Source of the DNA: Mycobacterium shimoidei | Lineage (GTDB): Bacteria > Actinomycetota > Actinomycetes > Mycobacteriales > Mycobacteriaceae | Reading direction: 5' to 3' | NCBI GenBank assembly: GCA_002101905.1 | Contig: LQPU01000015.1 | Span: forward strand, 1 to 64,000 | DNA length: 64,000 nt | Part shown: one piece after another, positions 58,583 to 64,000 of the stretch | How the letters are laid out: each line of letters opens with the position of its first letter | Position numbering within the stretch: position 1 is the stretch's first letter | Position numbers and translations under genes: made by a program | The notes under the pieces: model-generated | What the model was told of the DNA's origin: nothing | What the model saw: only the letters and a program-made list of their open reading frames with translations | Databases searched by the model: none

Positions 58583-61500
58583 ACGCGATGGCTGCTGCAC
58601 CGGATCGTCGCGGCATCATCGCCGACGCGTTACGCAAGATCGACGATTTGACCGCCCGTCTGGAAGTCGCCGAGAAGGGTGACACCGAGCCGATCGCGGT
58701 GATCGGGGTGGGGTGCCGGTTCCCCGGCGGGGTGGACAGTGCCAGCCAGTACTGGCAGTTTCTGCAAGACGGCCTGGACGGCATCGTGCAGGTGCCCCCG
58801 GAACGCTGGGACGCTGACGCCTTCTATTCCGACGACCACAGCGTGCCGGGGACGATCTGCAGTCGGAAGGGGGGTTTTCTCACGTCGTGGCGGCCCGACG
58901 AGTTCGACGCAGAGTTCTTCGGTCTGTCCCCGCGCGAGGCCGCCGCGATGGATCCCCAGCAGCGGTTGCTGCTCGAAGTGGCCTGGGAGGCATTGGAGAA
59001 CGCGGGTATCACCGCCCCGACCATCCGCGGCAGCCAAACCTCGGTTTTCGTCGGAATGACCACCTATGACTACACCTTGACCCTGGCCGGACGGTTGCCG
59101 CCCGAAGAAGTCGACCCGCACGTTCCGTTCGGAAACGCGGCGAACTTCGCCGCCGGCCGGTTGGCGTACTTCCTGGGCGTGCACGGCCCGGCGATCGTGA
59201 TCGACACGGCGTGTTCGTCGTCGCTGGTCGCCATCCACCTGGCTTGCCAGAGCCTGCGCCGACGGGAAAGTGACCAGGCGCTGGCCGCCGGGGTCAACCT
59301 GATGCTCAGTCCGGAAAACAGCGTGGCCACCTCGCGGTGGGGGATGTTGGCGCCCGACGGGCGCTGCAAGGCATTTGATGCCGACGCCGACGGCTATGTG
59401 CGCGGTGAGGGTTGCGGAGTGGTAGTGCTCAAGCGACTCGGCGACGCGTTGCGCGACGGCGATCCGGTGCTGGCCGTGGTGCGCGGTTCGGCGGTCAACC
59501 AGGACGGCCCCAGCAGTGGGCAAACGGTGCCGAACGGACCGGCGCAGCAGGCGTTGCTGCGCCAGGCGCTGAGCGCGGCGCGGTTGCAGCCCGCAGACAT
59601 CGACTACATCGAGGCACACGGCACCGGAACGGCGCTCGGCGACCCGATCGAATTAGGCGCGTTGACAGAGGTTTTCGGTAACCGCAACGGCGCGGCGCCG
59701 TTGGTCCTCGGCTCGGTGAAAACCAATCTGGGTCACCTGGAATCTGCCGCGGGTATCGCCGGGTTCATCAAGACCGTGCTCAGTGTGCAGCACGGCTACA
59801 TTCCGCAGCATCTGCATTTCACTCAGTTGACGCCGAACGCCGTCGAGGGCGCTTCGCGGTTCACCATCGCCGCCAAGGGCATGGAGTGGCCACCGGTCGA
59901 CCGGGTGCGGCGGGCCGGTGTGTCGTCGTTCGGGGTCAGCGGCACCAATGCGCATGTGATAGTCGAGCAGGCCCCGCCGCGGGAACCTTCGAAAACCACT
60001 GCTGCCCAAGATGATCCGATCCTGACCACGTTAGTAGTGTCGGGGAAGACTCCTGCCCGTATCGCGGCGATGGCCGCCACGCTGGCCGACTGGATGACCG
60101 GCGAGGGCGCCGACGTCCCGCTGGCCGATGTGGCGCACACCGTCAACCACCACCGTACCCAGCACAAGATCTTCGCCACGGTATGTGCCCGTGACCGTGC
60201 GCAGGCAGTGGCCGGGCTACGCGCCCTGGCCGCCGGCGAATCAGCAGTCGGCGTCGTGGGCCCGCACCAGGGAGTCTGCAAGCCGGGCAAGGTTTTCGTG
60301 TACTCGGGCCAGGGTTCGCAGTGGCCCGGCATGGGCCGGCAATTGCTGGCCGACGAGCCCGCGTTCGTGGCCGCGGTCGAGGAGTTGGAGCCGCTGTTCG
60401 TCGAGCATGTGGGGTTCTCGCTGCGGCAGGTGTTGGCCGACGGTGAACCGGTATCAGGAGATGCGCGGGTGCAGCCGGTGTTGATGGGGCTGCAGTTGGC
60501 GCTGACCGCGTTGTGGCGCTCCTATGGCGTGGAGCCCGATGCGGTGATCGGGCATTCGATGGGAGAGGTGACCGCCGCGGTGGTGGCGGGGGCGCTGAGC
60601 CCGGCCGAAGGGCTGCGGGTGATCGCCACCCGGTCGCGGCTGATGTCGCGACTGGCCGGCCAGGGTGCGGTGGCGCTGGTGGAGCTGGACGCCGAGGCCG
60701 CCGAAAAGCTGCTCGCCGACTTCGCCGAGGTGAGCGTGGCGGGTTTCCTCTCGCCGCGCCAGACCGTCGTCGCGGGTTCGGTTGCGCAGGTCGACGCGGT
60801 GATCGCCGCCGTGACCGCACAGGAGCGTTTCGCGCGGCGGGTGAACATGGAAGTCGCGTCGCACACCGCGCTGATGGATCCTGTTCTGCCCGAACTGCAT
60901 TCGGCGCTGGAGGATTTGGCGCCCAAGGCGCCGAGGATTGCGTTCTTCTCCACGGTCGCCGACGGTGACATGGGCGCCGCTGCGCCCCTGTTGGACGCGG
61001 AGTATTGGGTGGCCAACGTGCGCCGGCCGGTGCGGCTACGGCAAGCCGTCAGCGCCGCCGCCGACCAGCACGCCACCTTCATCGAAATCAGCCCGCATCC
61101 CATGCTGACGCACGCCGTCACCGAGACGCTGGAATCGACCCACCATCACAGCATCGCTACGTTGTTGCGCGACGGCGACGACACGGTCAGCTTCCATACC
61201 AATCTCAACAGGACCTACGTCGCGGCGCCGCCGCAGACGCCGCACCCACCCGAGCCGCATCCCGTGCTGCCCAGTACGCCGTGGCAGCACACCCAGCATT
61301 GGATTAGCGCCGAAAACCGGGTGCGGGCAACGGAATCAGCGCCCAGGCCCGGGACGCTACTCGGCGAGCACATGACGATCACTACCACGCCGACCACCCA
61401 CTTGTGGCAGGCGCGGCTTGCTCCCGCGACCAAACCGTATCCGGGTTCCCACCAGAACCACGGGGTCGAGCTTGTTCCGGTATCTGTTCTGCTGCAGACA

Positions 61501-63891
61501 CTTTCGACGGCGGCAGCCGGATGTGGCGCATCAACTCTGTCGGACGTGCGATTCGAGTACCCGATCATCGTCGACGAGCCACGCGTGATCCAGGTGGTCG
61601 CCGACGGCGCAACCGTGACCGTGTCGTCAAGTGCGGCGGCGCAGGATGGCGAGCAACATTGGGTCAGGCACGTCAGCGCCCAACTCGGCGGCCCGCTGCA
61701 TGGCAGTCAACCGCGACCCCGCGGCGACGACGAAACGCCGGGCACCCAGCACACCGACTTCGAAGATGAGTCGGTGACCTCGTTGTGGCGGGCATGGGGC
61801 AGTGAAGGCCGGCCGTTCGACTGGTCGATCAATTCCTGCCGCTCCTCGGGCAGCCGGCTGGTGGCCGACGTCGAGGTGTCCGACGCTTCGGCCGTCGGGC
61901 ACTTCGACGCGGCCGTGCACATCGCCCGCCTGCTGGACAGCGCCAACCCGCGGCTGATGGTCCCGGCCGCGGTCGCCGGCGTTCAGTTCCCCGCCGACCT
62001 TGACGAGCGACGTGCCCGCATCGAGGTATATCGCCGTGGCGGCAGCGACGACGAGCTGGTCGTCGACATCACGGTGACGGCGCCCGACGGCAGTAGGTGC
62101 ATCGATATCCGCGCACTTCGCTACACGGCGGTGGACTCGACGGTGGCGCCATCGCGCAACCAGGATCCCGCCGCGATGGTGCACGTCATCGAATGGCAGC
62201 CACTGCAGCCCGACCCACAGCAGAATGGCGCTGTTCGAGACACGCTCGCGATCGTCGGAGACGACGGCATCGCGGGTGCTTTCGCCGCCGCCGGTTACGT
62301 CTCGGGGGCCGTCGCCGACGCGCGATACGTCCTCTATGTGCCCGAGCTGCGGCCCGACGAGCCCGACCTCGACTGCGCGGTTCGCGTTTCACTGGAAGTG
62401 GCCGACCTGGTGCGCCGGCTGGCCGAGCGCGACGATGACCACCCGGTCACGCTGTGGATCGTCACTCAGGGTGTTCGCGAAGGCGCCTCGGACGCGGCGG
62501 TTCGGCAGAGTTTCCTGTGGGGGACGGCCGGGGTCATCCGGGCCGAGCAGCCACAGCTGTGGGGTGGCCTGGTCGACCTTCCGGCCGAAGCCCACATCAG
62601 CGACTGCGTCTCGGCGCTGTCCGGCATCTTGCCCACCCCGGCCAAGTCGATCGTTGCGCTGCGCGACGGCGAATTCGTCGTGCCGGACCTGGTGCCGGTC
62701 TCCGGCGAACCGGTGCGCGAGCCGTTGCGGTGCCGCCCGGATGCCGCATACCTGATCACCGGCGGCATGGGTGCACTGGGCCTGCTGACCGCCGGCTGGC
62801 TCGCCGACCACGGTGCGCGACGGCTGATCCTCGCCGGCCGCACGGCGTTGCCGCCGCGGCGCGACTGGGACAGCGACACCAACGACGCCGACACCCGCAA
62901 CAAGATCGCCGCGATCCGGGCGCTGGAGCTGCGAGGTGTCGCGGTCGAGGCGGTGGCCCTCGACATCGGTTCGCCCGACGCGGTCCAGGGGCTGCTCGCC
63001 AAGCGCGACGCCGACGGGGCCGCACCGATCCGCGGCATCGTCCACGGGGCCGGTATCACCGATGCCCAGCTGTTGACCGAGCTCGAGGAGGGCCGCCTGC
63101 ACCGCGCCATGTGGCCGAAAATCGCCGGTGCGCAGGTATTGCATGAGGCATTTCCGCCGGGAAGTCTCGACTTCTTGTTCTTCACCGCGGCCGCCGGCGC
63201 GGTCTTCGGTGTCCCCGGACAGGGCGCTTACGCGGCGGCCAACGCCTACCTCGACGGTTTGGCCCGGGCCCGCCGGCGGCAGGGTTGCCACACCGTCAGC
63301 CTGGACTGGGTGGCCTGGCGGGGACTCGGGTTCGGAGCCGACGCGCAAATCGCGGTGCAAGAACTCGAGCGGCTGGGCTCACGACCGGTCGACCCCGACG
63401 AAGCCTTCGCGGCCTGGGACCATCTGGAGCGCTACGACGTCGCTCAGGCCGTGATGGCCCCGATGCCGACGTCGGCCGGGCTGACCGAATCCGAGGCACA
63501 CAGCACGTCACCGGCCTGGTCGCAGATGTCGCCCGAGGAGATGCGAAGTGAACTCGAGGACGGCTTGCGGACCATCCTTGCTCACGAGCTTTCGATGCCG
63601 GCAGCCGAACTCGACCTGGACCGGCCGTTCGCGGAGCTGGGCCTCAACTCGGTGATGGCAATGTCGGTTCGACGGGAGACTGAGCGGTTCGTCGGCATCG
63701 AGTTGTCGGCGACCATGCTCTTCAACCATCCGACCGTGTCGTCGCTAGCGAATTACCTCGCCAAAAAGCTCGTACCGCAGGAAAACCCGGACGACGACAT
63801 CGATATGCTGACCGACTCGGCGAGCAGCGTGCTGGACGACTTGTTCGACAGCGTGGAATCGGCACCAGCCGGCAGTGAGAGGGGTGCTTGA
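58579..63891 (+). CDS. Type I polyketide synthase, KS-AT-DH-KR-ACP
   Basis: A 1770-residue single-module synthase. KS (about 37-465) has Cys212 (DTACSSSL), His347 (EAHGTGT) and His386 (NLGHLE). AT (about 570-870) has Ser660 (GHSMGE) and VASH at the specificity position. A DH-like region (about 945-1130) keeps the catalytic pattern HxxxGxxxxP as [12 protein letters not shown] (about 1400-1600) has [10 protein letters not shown] and the catalytic tyrosine in [15 protein letters not shown] (about 1665-1735) has the attachment serine in LGLNSVMAM, followed by an acidic docking tail. No ER or TE is present. The N-terminus [20 protein letters not shown] resembles PpsC. TTG 58579 is used (GGAAGG spacing); ATG 58588 is the alternative. 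Confidence 0.93.
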   Translation: MNAMAAAPDRRGIIADALRKIDDLTARLEVAEKGDTEPIAVIGVGCRFPGGVDSASQYWQFLQDGLDGIVQVPPERWDADAFYSDDHSVPGTICSRKGGFLTSWRPDEFDAEFFGLSPREAAAMDPQQRLLLEVAWEALENAGITAPTIRGSQTSVFVGMTTYDYTLTLAGRLPPEEVDPHVPFGNAANFAAGRLAYFLGVHGPAIVIDTACSSSLVAIHLACQSLRRRESDQALAAGVNLMLSPENSVATSRWGMLAPDGRCKAFDADADGYVRGEGCGVVVLKRLGDALRDGDPVLAVVRGSAVNQDGPSSGQTVPNGPAQQALLRQALSAARLQPADIDYIEAHGTGTALGDPIELGALTEVFGNRNGAAPLVLGSVKTNLGHLESAAGIAGFIKTVLSVQHGYIPQHLHFTQLTPNAVEGASRFTIAAKGMEWPPVDRVRRAGVSSFGVSGTNAHVIVEQAPPREPSKTTAAQDDPILTTLVVSGKTPARIAAMAATLADWMTGEGADVPLADVAHTVNHHRTQHKIFATVCARDRAQAVAGLRALAAGESAVGVVGPHQGVCKPGKVFVYSGQGSQWPGMGRQLLADEPAFVAAVEELEPLFVEHVGFSLRQVLADGEPVSGDARVQPVLMGLQLALTALWRSYGVEPDAVIGHSMGEVTAAVVAGALSPAEGLRVIATRSRLMSRLAGQGAVALVELDAEAAEKLLADFAEVSVAGFLSPRQTVVAGSVAQVDAVIAAVTAQERFARRVNMEVASHTALMDPVLPELHSALEDLAPKAPRIAFFSTVADGDMGAAAPLLDAEYWVANVRRPVRLRQAVSAAADQHATFIEISPHPMLTHAVTETLESTHHHSIATLLRDGDDTVSFHTNLNRTYVAAPPQTPHPPEPHPVLPSTPWQHTQHWISAENRVRATESAPRPGTLLGEHMTITTTPTTHLWQARLAPATKPYPGSHQNHGVELVPVSVLLQTLSTAAAGCGASTLSDVRFEYPIIVDEPRVIQVVADGATVTVSSSAAAQDGEQHWVRHVSAQLGGPLHGSQPRPRGDDETPGTQHTDFEDESVTSLWRAWGSEGRPFDWSINSCRSSGSRLVADVEVSDASAVGHFDAAVHIARLLDSANPRLMVPAAVAGVQFPADLDERRARIEVYRRGGSDDELVVDITVTAPDGSRCIDIRALRYTAVDSTVAPSRNQDPAAMVHVIEWQPLQPDPQQNGAVRDTLAIVGDDGIAGAFAAAGYVSGAVADARYVLYVPELRPDEPDLDCAVRVSLEVADLVRRLAERDDDHPVTLWIVTQGVREGASDAAVRQSFLWGTAGVIRAEQPQLWGGLVDLPAEAHISDCVSALSGILPTPAKSIVALRDGEFVVPDLVPVSGEPVREPLRCRPDAAYLITGGMGALGLLTAGWLADHGARRLILAGRTALPPRRDWDSDTNDADTRNKIAAIRALELRGVAVEAVALDIGSPDAVQGLLAKRDADGAAPIRGIVHGAGITDAQLLTELEEGRLHRAMWPKIAGAQVLHEAFPPGSLDFLFFTAAAGAVFGVPGQGAYAAANAYLDGLARARRRQGCHTVSLDWVAWRGLGFGADAQIAVQELERLGSRPVDPDEAFAAWDHLERYDVAQAVMAPMPTSAGLTESEAHSTSPAWSQMSPEEMRSELEDGLRTILAHELSMPAAELDLDRPFAELGLNSVMAMSVRRETERFVGIELSATMLFNHPTVSSLANYLAKKLVPQENPDDDIDMLTDSASSVLDDLFDSVESAPAGSERGA

Positions 63892-63917
63892 TGAGCCGTT
63901 TGGACGTCGCGCCATGA
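63891..63917 (+). promoter_or_regulatory. Eight-codon coupling ORF between two PKS genes
   Basis: ATG at 63891 overlaps the TGA of the upstream synthase (TGATG). The frame reads MSRLDVAP and stops at 63915-63917, where its TGA overlaps the ATG of the next synthase (ATGA at 63914). GAGAGGGG lies just before the first ATG, while no ribosome-binding site precedes the second. The mini-ORF therefore looks like a ribosome relay. Confidence 0.5.
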
Positions 63918-64000
63918 CGGCGCAGTACGACGAGGAGGCACTGCGTTACTGGCTAGCCGACTATCTCGTCACCAACGTCGGCTGCAGCCCGGACGAAATC
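63914..64000 (+). CDS. Next polyketide synthase, N-terminal carrier domain (partial)
   Basis: The first 29 codons are visible and run off the window. The peptide MTAQYDEEALRYWLADYLV then TNVGCSPDEI matches the N-terminal acyl carrier domain found at the start of PpsA-like synthases (pattern LRxWLxDYLVTNxGCxPDE). Such a domain accepts a fatty acyl chain from a FAAL, so this protein, not the upstream one, may be the loading module. Its identity beyond this is not visible. Confidence 0.75.
   Translation, partial: MTAQYDEEALRYWLADYLVTNVGCSPDEI

Overview
The window comes from a Mycobacterium. It is GC-rich and carries a fabG1-inhA-hemH block, an actinobacterial suf operon, a mannosyltransferase of the lipomannan pathway, the RipA/RipB peptidoglycan hydrolases, and a PE-PPE-Esx cassette. 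Gene order from about 1 to 12.6 kb and from 22.4 to 53 kb follows the M. tuberculosis Rv1454c-Rv1497 backbone as I remember it. The ESX-5-type PE/PPE/Esx set suggests a slow grower outside the M. tuberculosis complex, because several blocks differ (intein-free SufB, an inserted 12.6-22.2 kb block, no toxin-antitoxin pair between mutB and meaB). The species cannot be fixed from the sequence alone.

Layout. 0-1.7 kb: quinone oxidoreductase and a reduced ATP-grasp-like protein. 1.7-6.2 kb, minus strand: a mannosyltransferase, a two-gene ABC exporter and heme A synthase. 6.3-12.6 kb: the SUF iron-sulfur operon sufR-B-D-C-S-U-T, tightly overlapped, with a SufR-type operator at its head. 12.6-22.2 kb: an accessory block with glucose-6-phosphate dehydrogenase, an amine/amino-acid FAD oxidase, two tandem GreA-like factors, a STAS protein, a DUF5994 protein, a site-2 protease with CBS domains, and a GntR regulator divergent from a carotenoid-oxygenase/acyl-CoA-dehydrogenase pair. 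22.4-28.5 kb: FadE15-type dehydrogenase, metallo-hydrolase, thioredoxin, enoyl-CoA hydratase, ABC-F ATPase and a small helix-turn-helix protein. 28.6-32.1 kb: aconitase with its TetR regulator (AcnR type). 32.4-38.7 kb: membrane protein, ripA, ripB, moxR1, DUF58 and VWA genes. 38.7-41.4 kb: fabG1-inhA-hemH. 41.3-46.4 kb: hypothetical, NfeD, SPFH, a TetR/nitroreductase/frameshifted membrane-protein operon and a TVP38-type membrane protein. 46.6-51.7 kb: methylmalonyl-CoA mutase mutA-mutB-meaB. 51.8-53.0 kb: a beta-lactamase-fold esterase. 53.1-55.3 kb: PE-PPE-EsxK-EsxN type cassette. 55.5-64 kb: type II thioesterase, fatty acyl-AMP ligase, a KS-AT-DH-KR-ACP polyketide synthase, and the start of a second synthase that opens with a carrier domain. 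This last block looks like a complex-lipid pathway of the FadD26/Pps kind and runs off the window.

Two repeat families stand out. One is a GCGATCGC-ended repeat present at five loci, as single, double (57-bp period) or triple (56-bp period) copies, including one copy read through as the tail of SufC. The other is a MIRU-like 53-bp repeat in three exact-period copies between the DUF58 and VWA genes; each copy encodes the same 18-residue mini-ORF with ATGA stop-start overlaps. Short coupled ORFs also sit in front of both polyketide synthase genes. The most interesting regulatory signals are the SufR operator over the sufR start, a perfect 14-bp palindrome between the GntR and carotenoid-oxygenase genes, and three 21-bp-spaced elements upstream of the FadE15-type gene.
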